From: Chitinophagales bacterium
Lineage (GTDB): Bacteria; Bacteroidota; Bacteroidia; Chitinophagales; Chitinophagaceae
Direction: 5' to 3'
Length of the DNA stretch: 64,000 nucleotides
NCBI GenBank assembly: GCA_017303855.1
Contig: JAFLBL010000017.1
Span: forward strand, 24,254 to 88,253
Notes under the pieces: generated by a model
What the model was told of the DNA's origin: nothing
Database searches by the model: none
The model's input: the letters and a program-made list of their open reading frames with translations, nothing else
Position numbers and translations under genes: made by a program
Shown here: in pieces, positions 1-9,126 of the stretch
Position numbering within the stretch: the stretch's first letter is position 1
How the letters are laid out: each line of letters begins with the position of its first letter

Positions 1-403
1 CTCCACAACCGGAAATCATAAAACTATGCGGATCGGCCGCATCATGTGATTTTTTAAAAGGCGTAATGCTGAGCCCCCCGATTTTTACCGGTACCGGTTG
101 TTTAAATGTACAGATCAGGTCTTCTTCAAGAGGCATCCGGCTGTTGAGGAATGTGCCATTGGTGATATAAACGGGGATATGATACTTTTTGGAAAGCCCC
201 GACATGCCCGTTATATGATCTGAATGCTCATGCGAGATAAATATGGCCTTTATTTTTTCAATATCCAGTTCACGTTGTTTCAGGCGACGCTCGGTTTCCC
301 GGCAGCTTAATCCCGTATCCACCAGGACAGCTTCATCGTCGTTGCCGATATAGTAGCAATTGGCATTACTGCCGGAATTAAGTGAACAGAGGTAAAGGGG
401 CAT
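1..403 (-). CDS. MBL-fold metallo-hydrolase, partial (3' end outside window)
   Basis: Open reading frame from an ATG at 403 reading leftward with no stop before the window edge, so only the N-terminal ~134 residues are seen. The protein begins MPLYLCSLNSGSNANCYYIG and contains the metal-binding signature SHEHSDH (HxHxDH) at about residues 68-74, the hallmark of metallo-beta-lactamase-fold hydrolases; LVDTGLS lies just upstream as expected for strand 2. The start SLNSGSNANCYYI is typical of the WalJ/YycJ-like subgroup of cytoplasmic MBL hydrolases, thought to be DNA- or nucleotide-directed nucleases. Family membership is firm; the subgroup assignment is an inference from the N-terminus only. 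Confidence 0.85.
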   Translation of the reverse strand, partial: MPLYLCSLNSGSNANCYYIGNDDEAVLVDTGLSCRETERRLKQRELDIEKIKAIFISHEHSDHITGMSGLSKKYHIPVYITNGTFLNSRMPLEEDLICTFKQPVPVKIGGLSITPFKKSHDAADPHSFMISGCG

Positions 404-459
404 GAAGCGCTAAAATAACGCTTTTTCCCCTTTACCAACTATTGACTAACGACTATCGA

Positions 460-3400
460 CTATCGACTTTCAACTGTCGCCTCCGTTCCCTCTTCCCAAT
501 CTTTATACTCTGGTGTATAGTAGAGGTACACCGTACCTGCTTTCCCTTTATAGGATCCGGGAATTTCGGCCTTCAGGTCAAGCCCGATTGTTTTGGTTTC
601 TCCCGGGGCAAAGCCCATCCAGTAAAAGACGAGATAATTGTCGAAAATTTCGTAATACGCCACTTTCTTTTTTTCTACCAGCTCTTTTAATTGCCAGGGC
701 TGCAGGGATAAACCGGCGGGGATACCAATTTTAGCTATCGTCATTGGTTGAAGGGTAGAGCGTGTATTTATAACTTCAATATCCATCCTGACGGTTTCCC
801 CCATACTTACCACTGTATCTTTTAACCGGGTATTCAGTTTCAATTCCGCTTTATCACTGGAAGGCGGGGTGAATGTGCTGTACTCTACTTCCAGGTTATA
901 CGGCACCGCATTTTCATTCCGGTTATACTGAATGTTGAACTCATTTTTTCCGGATTGCAGTAAGCCATTCAGGGAATCATAACTGATCACCCGGTTATTA
1001 TTGAGTGTGAACTGAACATCCGTTTCGCCGGAGGCATTACCGGCGGCACGGCCATAAGCGGTTATGGCTTTCAGGGCGAGTACGGTTGCCTGGGTAGATC
1101 CATACCCGTAATAACTTTTTTCGCCCAGTATCTTTGATAATAGTCCTGCTATACGACCCAGATCAGGACGGGTGGCACGTAAGAGCGCCAATGCGTGCAG
1201 TGACCAGGACTCCACCCTAAGGGAGGCTTCCCGTGAGTTGACTACGGTTGTTTCTGTTTTCAGTTTTTCCGGTGAATCGTTTAAACGGCTCATCAATTGC
1301 TGATAACGGACCGGATCCTTCATATTATCAGCTGCCAATGCCATCAGGGCCAGCTGGTACGCGTCATTGCTTTCCAGTGCTTTTTTTACTCCGGTCGTAT
1401 ACTCGGCTTCGATTTCACCGGTTACTCCGGCTTCGGTAAGTGCATATACTATATACAGGTGCGCAATTTTATTGGGTACAGAAGCAAACTGGTCATAGCC
1501 GCGGTTCTGGATTTTAAATCCGCCATTACCGTCTCTCCGGCTCAGCAGGAATTTACGTGTACGTTGCAGCATTTTCGGATCTACATCAACGAACTCTTTC
1601 ATATCCGTGAATTCAAGCAAGCCATAAGCGGTAAGCGCTTCATGCGGCGGCGTATTGCCAAACCATTCAAATCCGTCTTCTTTTGTTTCAAATCCAATCA
1701 GCCGTTTGTAACCCCGTTGTATATAGTCAAGGGCCTTTTGTTCAATTTTTTTAACTGACTTGCCGGACTCTTTCAGGTATTTCAGGATAAAGACATTCGG
1801 GTAGGTACTGGAAGATGTCTGTTCAAAACAACCATAGGGTTCGCGGAGCATGGATTCAATACCGTTCAGTAATTGTCCTTCGAGTGATGTGAACAACTGC
1901 AGTTTTGTCTGCAGGGTGCCGGGGATCATTTTACTGACATCGAATATGTGCCGGCCGCTGTTGTTGCCGGATAAAACCAGTTTTACAGGGAATCCTTTAT
2001 CCGTGGCGGCTACAGGCAATACGATCTTCTCATCGCCGAAGTCGCTTTTAACCTGGAAGCGGACCAGGCCGGAACTGGCCGATACAGCCGTTAAGGGAAT
2101 CAGTATCCGGATGCTGCTATCGGGTAGCAGGAAACAACTACGTGTATACGATCCTGTTATAAATCCGGCAGGCGCATCCACGTTTATTTGTACGCTGCCG
2201 GCTCCGCTGCTGTTGTTTTTAATAACCAGTGGCAGCAGGGCTTTGTCTCCGGCTGTCAGGCTGGGTGGTATTTTGGCATCCACCTGCAAATGATTTTGTA
2301 CGCCATAGGTGTTTTCAGTTCTTCCCACAAGACCATTGTACCCGATGCCTTCCGCAATGGCACGGAAAGTGGTACTGGCATCGGAATTATAGAAACTGAC
2401 AGTGGCTTTTCCTTCCCTGTCTGTCTGTACAACGGGGTTCCAGTATATGGTTTCCCTGAAATCCGTTCTTTCTTCCGTTTTTGTAGTCTGGTAAAGCGGC
2501 GCATAGAATTTTCGCACCGGGGAATAACTGGTGCCGCTGGTGGAAAAGGGCTGACTCGTATAATAATAGCGGTTCCCGAATTTCAGGGCGATGCGTTCCC
2601 GCCGGTACTTTTTCGTTTCGATGATGATGGCACCAAAGGCCGCCCTTGATCCGTATAAAGCCGTGGCACTGCCGTCTTTTAACACGGTGATATTGTCAAT
2701 ATCATGCTGATTCAGTGTATTTATGCTGAGTGCGTCGGAGGGCACTCCGTTAATGACAAACAAGGGTACATTGTTGCCGGTCAGCGTGGTATTACCACGC
2801 AGACGTATATCCGTAGTATTCAGAATATTTGCTGGTTGAGTGATTTGCAGTCCGGCCACTTTTCCCTGCAACGCATTGGCCAGGTTTTGCTGTCTGAATA
2901 TTTCGTCGCCTCTGACAATGCTCACAGAGGCGGTTATGTCTTTTTTGTTTTGAGCGCCATATCCCACTACCACTACTTCACTCAATGCACTGGACTTGTT
3001 TTTGGCAGTTATCATCAGCATATCCGGGGACAGGGGTTTGTTTTCTTTTTTGGCAGGCTGGGGACTAACAGGCCATCCTTCAAAAACACGCGGCGCTGAT
3101 CCCAGCATATTCAGGGTACGGGTGGTTGCGGGATTATAACCCAGACCGTTTTGCAAAATCGTAATCTGTACCCGGCCGGATTTATTCAGTGATTGGGCAA
3201 ACAGGTAATAGTGGCTGTTGGGCTGCAGTTCGGAGAAAAAAAACTGTCCGTCTTCACCGGTGATATATTCCATTGCTTTGCCCCCCCTTACATTATTCAT
3301 CAGAAATATTTTTGCCTGTACCGGATTTCCATCCGGGGTTCTGATAACGCCGCTTACAATATTATCCTGGTCAGGGAGGTATTTCAGTTTACCCTCCTGT

Positions 3401-4968
3401 ACGATATAATCAATAAAATCAAAATACCGGTACCCGTGTGTAAGCATCAGGAGATCGAGGGCCGCTTTGGCTTTGGGCTCTTCCTTTTTAAAATAGAATT
3501 GCGGTTCTTCAATTTTTCCTTTGAGTTCACTGCTCAGCAGCAGCCAGGAAAGGATATGATCCTGTTTATCGTCCGCGAATGTCCATCGCTTATCATCCAC
3601 CACGGACAAGGAGAAATTGGAGGGGACGGGTTTGCCTTCCGTATCCGCCGTGTGAATGGATAATTTCACCTGCTCACGCGGGCCGTAGGATTTTTTATCA
3701 AAACTCAGCTGCACATTCAGCTGACGGTCTTCATTCAGGAAAATCAGCCGTTCGGCCAGCGGTATGTCATTGGCCGCATACAAAGTGAATTGTGCAATAC
3801 CGGACGGGAATGCGTTTTCGTCAATAACAAGATTGTTTTCTCCTTTGCGTAAGTTTATTTTTTCTGTATAATAAACGGTATTCCGTACGGTAGCGCGTAG
3901 CTGCACAGGCATACTTACGGCGCTGTTCAGCAACACAGCAATTTTATTGTTTTGTTTTTCCAGATGCAGCAGCACGCCAGACGCCGCGGCTGCGGGAAGT
4001 GCATAGACCGCCGTGATCCCGGCAGGCGATGTAATTACCGCCTGGTACTGATGTCCGGCACCGGGTGTGAACCGGAACTTTCCCATCCCAAAATAAAAGG
4101 AACTGAAAGAAGCTACGGTACGTCCGGCTTCATCCCGTACTTCGCCTTTTATATCGGCGGCTTTGCCATTTTCATTTACCGCTTTGAACGCAACCTGGCT
4201 TTCCAGTCCGGCTACCAGTGTGCCACCTTCCGGCATAAATTGAAGATCAATATGGTTGAGTACAATGGGGATACTCCGGGAAATGGATTCGGTGTAGGAT
4301 TCATACAGGATGGTAACAGTGAGCAAACCGTCATTGACAGTAAGGCTGGCCGGTAATGTGAAATTTATTTTTGCTTTGCCAGCCGCATCGGTCGTAAAGG
4401 GATTTGTTGCTATCGCCGTTCCCCCGATATAAACAGTAAATTTTCCGACGTAATTCCTGATTGGTTCATCCATCAGGTTGCGCATGGAAAACGCGGCGGT
4501 AACCGCATCGCCCGGACCATATCCTTTTTCCGGAAAATCCAGTTTCATGAGGATGCGGGGAGCCAGCACTTTTTGCAGGGTAACTTCTTTTACAAAAAAG
4601 AGGCTTTCTTTTTCATTCTGCATCCAGTTGGTATAGGCCCTGATTTTATAAATACCGCCAACTGCCTCCGGGGCAAATACAAAACTACCTTCCGCATAGC
4701 CGTCTGTTACCGAAAATTTTGCTTTTTCAACCACGGTTCCTGAAGGACTGATCAGTTCCGCATATACCACATTACTTATACGGGATGGCGTGTTGTCTTC
4801 GCCACGTACCACATAGGCTTTGAAGTACACCACTTCATTGTTGCTATAGAAGCAGTGATTGGTTTGTATATACAGTTTTTCTTTTCGGGAAGCATAATCC
4901 TGGGCGGATAATTCCGGCGTCACAAAGAACAGGATGAACAGCCAGCAGGCAGCGAATATTTTTTTCAT
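460..4968 (-). CDS. Alpha-2-macroglobulin family protein with embedded SusC-type TonB plug domain
   Basis: 1502 residues from the ATG at 4968 (MKKIFAACWLFILFF..., signal peptide ending near SAQ); a longer upstream frame exists but would overlap the preceding gene. Order of domains: macroglobulin/MG2-like region (about 25-500), a carboxypeptidase-regulatory-like beta-sandwich (about 535-605), then the SusC signature VVVVGYGAQNKKDITASVS and a complete TonB-receptor plug (about 655-795, with LRGNTTLTGNN, VINGVPSD, ITVLKDGSATALYGSRA), then the A2M domain (TIYWNPVVQTDREGKA at about 840), the thioester segment GCFEQ with Cys1047 and Gln1050, an alpha-solenoid and a C-terminal receptor-binding-like domain. 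A2Ms trap proteases through the Cys-Gln thioester. The plug has no barrel of its own, but the gene starts 4 bases after the stop of a barrel without plug. Translational coupling and pairing of the two products is inferred. Confidence 0.85.
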   Translation of the reverse strand: MKKIFAACWLFILFFVTPELSAQDYASRKEKLYIQTNHCFYSNNEVVYFKAYVVRGEDNTPSRISNVVYAELISPSGTVVEKAKFSVTDGYAEGSFVFAPEAVGGIYKIRAYTNWMQNEKESLFFVKEVTLQKVLAPRILMKLDFPEKGYGPGDAVTAAFSMRNLMDEPIRNYVGKFTVYIGGTAIATNPFTTDAAGKAKINFTLPASLTVNDGLLTVTILYESYTESISRSIPIVLNHIDLQFMPEGGTLVAGLESQVAFKAVNENGKAADIKGEVRDEAGRTVASFSSFYFGMGKFRFTPGAGHQYQAVITSPAGITAVYALPAAAASGVLLHLEKQNNKIAVLLNSAVSMPVQLRATVRNTVYYTEKINLRKGENNLVIDENAFPSGIAQFTLYAANDIPLAERLIFLNEDRQLNVQLSFDKKSYGPREQVKLSIHTADTEGKPVPSNFSLSVVDDKRWTFADDKQDHILSWLLLSSELKGKIEEPQFYFKKEEPKAKAALDLLMLTHGYRYFDFIDYIVQEGKLKYLPDQDNIVSGVIRTPDGNPVQAKIFLMNNVRGGKAMEYITGEDGQFFFSELQPNSHYYLFAQSLNKSGRVQITILQNGLGYNPATTRTLNMLGSAPRVFEGWPVSPQPAKKENKPLSPDMLMITAKNKSSALSEVVVVGYGAQNKKDITASVSIVRGDEIFRQQNLANALQGKVAGLQITQPANILNTTDIRLRGNTTLTGNNVPLFVINGVPSDALSINTLNQHDIDNITVLKDGSATALYGSRAAFGAIIIETKKYRRERIALKFGNRYYYTSQPFSTSGTSYSPVRKFYAPLYQTTKTEERTDFRETIYWNPVVQTDREGKATVSFYNSDASTTFRAIAEGIGYNGLVGRTENTYGVQNHLQVDAKIPPSLTAGDKALLPLVIKNNSSGAGSVQINVDAPAGFITGSYTRSCFLLPDSSIRILIPLTAVSASSGLVRFQVKSDFGDEKIVLPVAATDKGFPVKLVLSGNNSGRHIFDVSKMIPGTLQTKLQLFTSLEGQLLNGIESMLREPYGCFEQTSSSTYPNVFILKYLKESGKSVKKIEQKALDYIQRGYKRLIGFETKEDGFEWFGNTPPHEALTAYGLLEFTDMKEFVDVDPKMLQRTRKFLLSRRDGNGGFKIQNRGYDQFASVPNKIAHLYIVYALTEAGVTGEIEAEYTTGVKKALESNDAYQLALMALAADNMKDPVRYQQLMSRLNDSPEKLKTETTVVNSREASLRVESWSLHALALLRATRPDLGRIAGLLSKILGEKSYYGYGSTQATVLALKAITAYGRAAGNASGETDVQFTLNNNRVISYDSLNGLLQSGKNEFNIQYNRNENAVPYNLEVEYSTFTPPSSDKAELKLNTRLKDTVVSMGETVRMDIEVINTRSTLQPMTIAKIGIPAGLSLQPWQLKELVEKKKVAYYEIFDNYLVFYWMGFAPGETKTIGLDLKAEIPGSYKGKAGTVYLYYTPEYKDWEEGTEATVESR

Positions 4969-4972
4969 TGCA

Positions 4973-7519
4973 TTAAAATTGAAGTGCCATTGTAATACCT
5001 GCGGAACGTTGTGCAGGCAGGTTAAAAAAATCAAGTCCCTGGGTGCCGGACTGATCATACAGCTGTTGATTGGTATCCACCCCTTCGTAAGGAGACCAGA
5101 GCAGCAAATTGGTGACATAGAGGGTGAAGCTCAGTTGTTGCAGCGGGCGGTTGATAACCGGTTTCCAGGAAAGACTGAGTGAACTGATGCGAAGCATATC
5201 ACCCTGCTGAATATAGTCTTCCGTTACTCCGGTTGGTCCATACCGTACCCATTTGTTTTGCGAAAAAGGCAGAGCGGGATCATAAAAACTGACCGGGATT
5301 GTATTATGACTGCCATTGGCCATAATACCGGGAAATACATAATTACTGATGGTACGCTGTTCAGCCGTTCCCGCAGAGCGTCCATAATAGTCGAGCATGG
5401 CTTCGGTGCCGTTCCAGCATTCACCTCCTTTTTTCCACTCAATGTCAAGCAGCAGGTCCCATGTTTTATACCGGAGCTTATGAGACATTTTCATGATAAA
5501 ATCCGGGAGTGTATTACCCAAAACGGATAACTGATTATCCGCAACCGGAAATCCGTCGTTGCCAATCATTATTTTCTGATCTGCATTGCGCAACCAACGG
5601 TTTCCGAGGATGACGCCAAGTGGCTCCCCTTTTACCAGGGCGGTATGAACGGTACTGAAACCGGCCATCGGCTGTTGTTCAAATCCCGGCGCCACCGATG
5701 TTATTTTACTGGTATAGCTTACAAAGCTGAGCAGACTGTTATAAGAGAGTTTGTTTTTATCATAAGAATACTGGTTGTATTCCGCCTGCAGTTCAATGCC
5801 CCGTTTATAATGCCCGGCCATATTGGCCAGCATCACTATATTGTTTTGTATCCAGGGAAAAACGTCATGCCGTATCTGCCGGTTGAACCAGTGTCCGCTA
5901 AGATTGAACTTGTTCGCGAGGTTACACTCGAAGCCAGCCTGGAATTCGCGGTGCTCCACAGGTTTTATTCCGGCAAAGCTGTTTACTTCCGCCACCGGGT
6001 TGTAACGCAGGGCCGATGCCGGATCATACTGGAGCAGGGCTACCGAAGCAAGGCTCCGGCTTATGGGCAATTCGCTGTTAAACCGGTTATAGGATGCTGT
6101 TAGTTTCAGGCTCAGGTTATCAACGCCGAACAGTTCACTAAACCGGTGAAAAGCGGATACCTGCGGGAGCCAGTAATTTTTCTGACTGGTAGTGGACGTA
6201 AAAAATTTATAGACCAGTCCGGCCCCGGTTTCATGGTTATAGCCCCGGTGTACGGGATTGAAGCTGAGCGAGAGATCATGCGATGCACGCTGATACCGGT
6301 AGGCCGGGTGTGAAGGACCGTACTGAATATCCGTGTGTTGATGGGCATAGCTATAATTCAGACTGGCCGTACCGGTGTAATGATAATCACCAAAATTTGT
6401 ATTGTAACTGATCGTTGTCTGAAGGCTGTGGTTTTTATCGAGTTGAATACGGGTTTGATTCAACCCGGCGGGAAAGAATGCCGTACCGGCTTCCAACGAC
6501 TCACGGCTGATCTGTTGTTTATTTTCATAGGCATGTCCGGTTTTGATCCGGAACCGGTTCAGCCGGATATCAGCGGTTACCGAACTGGTATTTTGTTTTC
6601 TTGTAAAACCATGCTCCGGATTCTCCAGTTGAAAAAACGGGTTATTGGCTTCATTGCTGTAACTGCGCTGGCCGGTGTTTAGCCGGGATGCCTGCTCATT
6701 GGAAAAACTGGCTGGTGTTAAGAGGCTGTTCTGATATATCCTGTTCAGTAATCCGCTCCGGTTACTCTGATCGAAATATTCTTTTCTGAAATTATACTGA
6801 CTGCTGAGTACCAGTTTATTTATTGTCGCGTCTGCCGTTGCCGTATAGTAGTGGCTTTTATTCCGGTTTTGCTGAATAAATATTTTTTCACGTGTTTGCC
6901 CGGTCTTGAATCCTACCGCAATCATATTTCCCCATTGGCTGGGGTATTTTGCACTTAGTATCAGGTTATTGGCCATCAGCGAGGCGGGCCTGAGCATATT
7001 GTTCGTATAGGCAATCGCGGGTTTTCCATTGCCGGTACCGGTTGTTACCAGTTTTCCGTTGATGTCATAATTATAAGGACTGCCGTCAAATTCCAGCAGT
7101 CGCAAAGACGGCCCAAAACTGAATAACTCATTTGTTTCCGGACCCTGCCATTTCAATTGACCGTTAACGGTACGTCCCTGCGCATACTCCTGTTGCAGGG
7201 AAGGTAGGCGGTTATACCGTTGTAGTTCGGCAGTGGTACTGAAGCTTCCGCCGATGAGTATATTTTTTTGCGGGCCACCCTGCAGTTGAAGTACGTTGTT
7301 TCTTCCGATCTGTATACGCCGGACTGTATAATTATTATAATATATATAACCAGGAGACAGGAGTTTTGCTGTCCGCATACTGTTACTGGAGTCGGTAATA
7401 ATTTGTCCTGAACTGTCTTTCCGGATCAGGGCGAGATAATCGGCCGAATAAACCGGCCTCACTTCCTGTGCGGACATAAGGGCAGGGTGCAGGCATCCTG
7501 CCAGCAGTATTCGTTTCAT
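4973..7519 (-). CDS. SusC-type outer-membrane beta-barrel lacking its plug domain
   Basis: 848 residues from ATG 7519 (MKRILLAGCLHPALMSAQ, signal peptide). The sequence matches the transmembrane barrel of SusC/RagA TonB-dependent receptors: LRPASLMANNLILSAKYP, the segment LLTPASFSNEQASRLNTG followed by NPFFQLENPEHGF, VTDYIQQGDMLRISSLSLSW-like strands near the C-terminus and a terminal aromatic residue (ITMALQF). The usual N-terminal carboxypeptidase-regulatory domain, TonB box and plug are absent: only about 100 residues separate the signal peptide from barrel strands, and normal SusC proteins are about 1000 residues. The plug occurs instead in the next gene of the operon, an alpha-2-macroglobulin. 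No SusD gene is adjacent. A barrel without plug would be an open pore, so a trans plug is the simplest reading, but it is an inference. Confidence 0.8.
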   Translation of the reverse strand: MKRILLAGCLHPALMSAQEVRPVYSADYLALIRKDSSGQIITDSSNSMRTAKLLSPGYIYYNNYTVRRIQIGRNNVLQLQGGPQKNILIGGSFSTTAELQRYNRLPSLQQEYAQGRTVNGQLKWQGPETNELFSFGPSLRLLEFDGSPYNYDINGKLVTTGTGNGKPAIAYTNNMLRPASLMANNLILSAKYPSQWGNMIAVGFKTGQTREKIFIQQNRNKSHYYTATADATINKLVLSSQYNFRKEYFDQSNRSGLLNRIYQNSLLTPASFSNEQASRLNTGQRSYSNEANNPFFQLENPEHGFTRKQNTSSVTADIRLNRFRIKTGHAYENKQQISRESLEAGTAFFPAGLNQTRIQLDKNHSLQTTISYNTNFGDYHYTGTASLNYSYAHQHTDIQYGPSHPAYRYQRASHDLSLSFNPVHRGYNHETGAGLVYKFFTSTTSQKNYWLPQVSAFHRFSELFGVDNLSLKLTASYNRFNSELPISRSLASVALLQYDPASALRYNPVAEVNSFAGIKPVEHREFQAGFECNLANKFNLSGHWFNRQIRHDVFPWIQNNIVMLANMAGHYKRGIELQAEYNQYSYDKNKLSYNSLLSFVSYTSKITSVAPGFEQQPMAGFSTVHTALVKGEPLGVILGNRWLRNADQKIMIGNDGFPVADNQLSVLGNTLPDFIMKMSHKLRYKTWDLLLDIEWKKGGECWNGTEAMLDYYGRSAGTAEQRTISNYVFPGIMANGSHNTIPVSFYDPALPFSQNKWVRYGPTGVTEDYIQQGDMLRISSLSLSWKPVINRPLQQLSFTLYVTNLLLWSPYEGVDTNQQLYDQSGTQGLDFFNLPAQRSAGITMALQF

Positions 7520-7833
7520 AATCCTGGTTTTGGCGTGAATTATTTCACTATTCGTTAACAGGATGCGGGGTAAAATGGAATTACATAAGGGAGAAAGAAA
7601 CAAGAACCAAGATGCCAGGATGCCAAAAAAGGACCAAGAATCAAGAAGCCAAAAAAGAATCAAAAATTAAAGGCGGTCCTGGTCAGCAGGATCGTTATGA
7701 GCATCGTAGAAAAAGTTTGGGGAATACGGCTAACCCGTATGTAAGGCCGGGTATGAGGAGCTTTACAGGAATATGCATCAGAATAATATGAGATAAAAGA
7801 AAAGAGAACAGAAGGAGAGAAAAAAAGCAGTAT
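7520..7833. other. Intergenic spacer with purine-rich degenerate repeat
   Basis: 314 bases between two minus-strand operons. The part 7590-7670 is an irregular repetition of the words CCAAGA, GATGCCA and AAGAANCC, strongly purine-rich on the plus strand. No tRNA, clear promoter or long hairpin was seen. A 64-codon frame at 7695-7889 is of improbable composition and was not called. Confidence 0.5.
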
Positions 7834-8181
7834 TCAGGTCTTTGTTTTCCTGGCTCTTCTTCTGCCAAGTGTTTTCTTGAGCCGCTCACTCAGCCGGTCA
7901 ATACCCGTTTGTATACTGGCGTCAATTTTTTCCCCGGCATAGCCGGTGAGGCGTTTACTGAGATAGGCGGCACCCACGTTTACCAGTCCGCTGACAAGAC
8001 CTGATTCTCCGGTCTTTTCCTGTGTATATTCATTCAGTTTATTGCGCAGAAAATTGCCGGGCTTCAGGTCATGCTTCAATCCGTCCCAGGAATCTTTTAG
8101 TTTTTTTTCCTGTTCAAGCTGTTGCACGCGGAGCCGGAGTTTTTCCCGTTCAATATCCTGTATGCGTTTAATTTTTTTCAT
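7834..8181 (-). CDS. Small basic hypothetical protein of YtxH/holin-like operon
   Basis: 115 residues from ATG 8181. This start is preferred over one six codons upstream because GAGGAAA lies a few bases before it and because it gives a 14-base overlap with the stop region of the upstream gene, typical of coupled genes. The protein opens with a charged helix or short coiled coil (KRIQDIEREKLRLRVQQLEQEKK), has a Gly/Val stretch in the middle (SGLVSGLVNVGAAYLSKRL) and ends in a very basic tail (LGRRRARKTKT). No domain is recognised. Equivalent third genes follow YtxH and DUF1469-type genes in many Bacteroidota, so a role at the inner membrane or in stress response is inferred from context only. 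Confidence 0.6.
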   Translation of the reverse strand: MKKIKRIQDIEREKLRLRVQQLEQEKKLKDSWDGLKHDLKPGNFLRNKLNEYTQEKTGESGLVSGLVNVGAAYLSKRLTGYAGEKIDASIQTGIDRLSERLKKTLGRRRARKTKT

Positions 8182-8533
8182 CGGTTTCCTCGTTTTCAAA
8201 CAGGGCTTCGATCAGGGTATTCATAATAGGGATACGAAACAGCCGGTCTCTTGCAAACCAGAGTACCAGGCCGAGCAGTAAAACAAAGCCTGCCACGATC
8301 AGGAATCCCAGCCAGAGACTGCCCAGCCATTGCCCGATCAACAGGGCAGCGGCCACACAGAGCAGGGTCAGCATTAAAAAGAACACCAGGGCTGCCAGCA
8401 GCATAGCTATCAGGGTAGCGGCTACATTCGATACTTTTTCCGCTACTGACAACTTTGCCTGCGATACCCTGGTGTTGACATACGCTTTGAGCTGTTCGGC
8501 TAACGATTCAAATTTGCTGAATTCTTCTGACAT
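8168..8533 (-). CDS. Phage holin family (DUF1469-like) membrane protein
   Basis: 121 residues starting MSEEFSKFESLAEQLKAYVN. An amphipathic N-terminal helix of about 45 residues is followed by two long hydrophobic segments (about 40-65 and 70-95: AATLIAMLLAALVFFLMLTLLCVAAALL and LWLGFLIVAGFVLLLGLVLWF) and an acidic tail. This is the architecture of the YqjE/Phage_holin_3_6 family, small inner-membrane proteins of unknown biochemical role that are usually found with YtxH/ElaB-like genes. Its 3' end overlaps the next gene; the YtxH gene is 27 bases upstream, giving a three-gene operon. Confidence 0.8.
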   Translation of the reverse strand: MSEEFSKFESLAEQLKAYVNTRVSQAKLSVAEKVSNVAATLIAMLLAALVFFLMLTLLCVAAALLIGQWLGSLWLGFLIVAGFVLLLGLVLWFARDRLFRIPIMNTLIEALFENEETDEKN

Positions 8534-8560
8534 ATTGAGGTTGATTAGGCGGTAGTACTG

Positions 8561-8785
8561 TCAGATCACTTCTTCCAGCTCACCATTTACCCGGCTCAGG
8601 TGCTCTTCCATTTTCTCCTTACCGTTTTTTACTTTCCGTTTCAACTGGTCGGTGAACTTTTTACCACTCTCGGCAATTTTTTTCCGGGTGTTTTCGCCTT
8701 TGTCAGGGGCAAATAACACACCCACTAAACCACCAATGGCCAATCCGGCTCCCAGCGCAATCAGGACTTTAGATGTGTTTTTCAT
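8561..8785 (-). CDS. YtxH domain-containing protein
   Basis: 74 residues with an N-terminal hydrophobic segment (KVLIALGAGLAIGGLVGVLFAP) directly followed by DKGENTRKKIAESGKKFTDQLKRKVKN. The LxAGxxxGxxxGxLFAPxxGxxTRxKI pattern is diagnostic of the YtxH family, small membrane-anchored proteins linked to general or envelope stress. First gene of the minus-strand trio; 27 bases separate it from the holin-like gene. Confidence 0.88.
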   Translation of the reverse strand: MKNTSKVLIALGAGLAIGGLVGVLFAPDKGENTRKKIAESGKKFTDQLKRKVKNGKEKMEEHLSRVNGELEEVI

Positions 8786-9126
8786 TGTTTTTAATTTGCA
8801 ATTAAGAATCCGTTCTGTTTACTCCTAATGTAAAACATAAACCGGGCCAGAACAATGAGGTACTTCATACCAGCGCTTGAGCATCGTCAAGCAAACCGGG
8901 GAGTGAGCGGAAGGATATTACGGGATGTTTTGAATGAGTTGTGAGTTGTGGGTTGTGAGATGTGAGGTGCCAGGTGCCAGGTGTGAGGTGTGAGGTGCCG
9001 GGTCCCGACTACTATCTACTATCTGCTAACTACTATCTAACTTCTGCCTTTCTGTCCGTCTCTTCCGATTGGCCTGATCTTGGTACATTCGCGTCCACCA
9101 TTCATAACTGACAAATTTTACAATTT
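8786..9126. other. Divergent spacer between YtxH operon and htpG with word-like repeats
   Basis: 341 bases upstream of both a minus-strand operon and htpG. Bases 8936-9045 consist of degenerate repeats of the words GTGAGGTGCCAGGTG and CTACTATCTACTATCTGC. A TACATTCG at 9084-9091 differs by one base from the Bacteroidota -7 consensus TAnnTTTG and would give a leader of about 30 bases for htpG, but a properly spaced TTG is missing, so this promoter is only a suggestion. Confidence 0.45.

Noticed and set aside
3193..3663. Several plus-strand frames of 130-156 codons opposite the A2M gene
   Set aside because: All are antisense shadows of the 1502-residue gene; none has a promoter or family likeness.
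7695..7889. 64-codon minus-strand frame after the basic protein gene
   Set aside because: Overlaps the 3' end of a better supported gene and has no recognisable feature.
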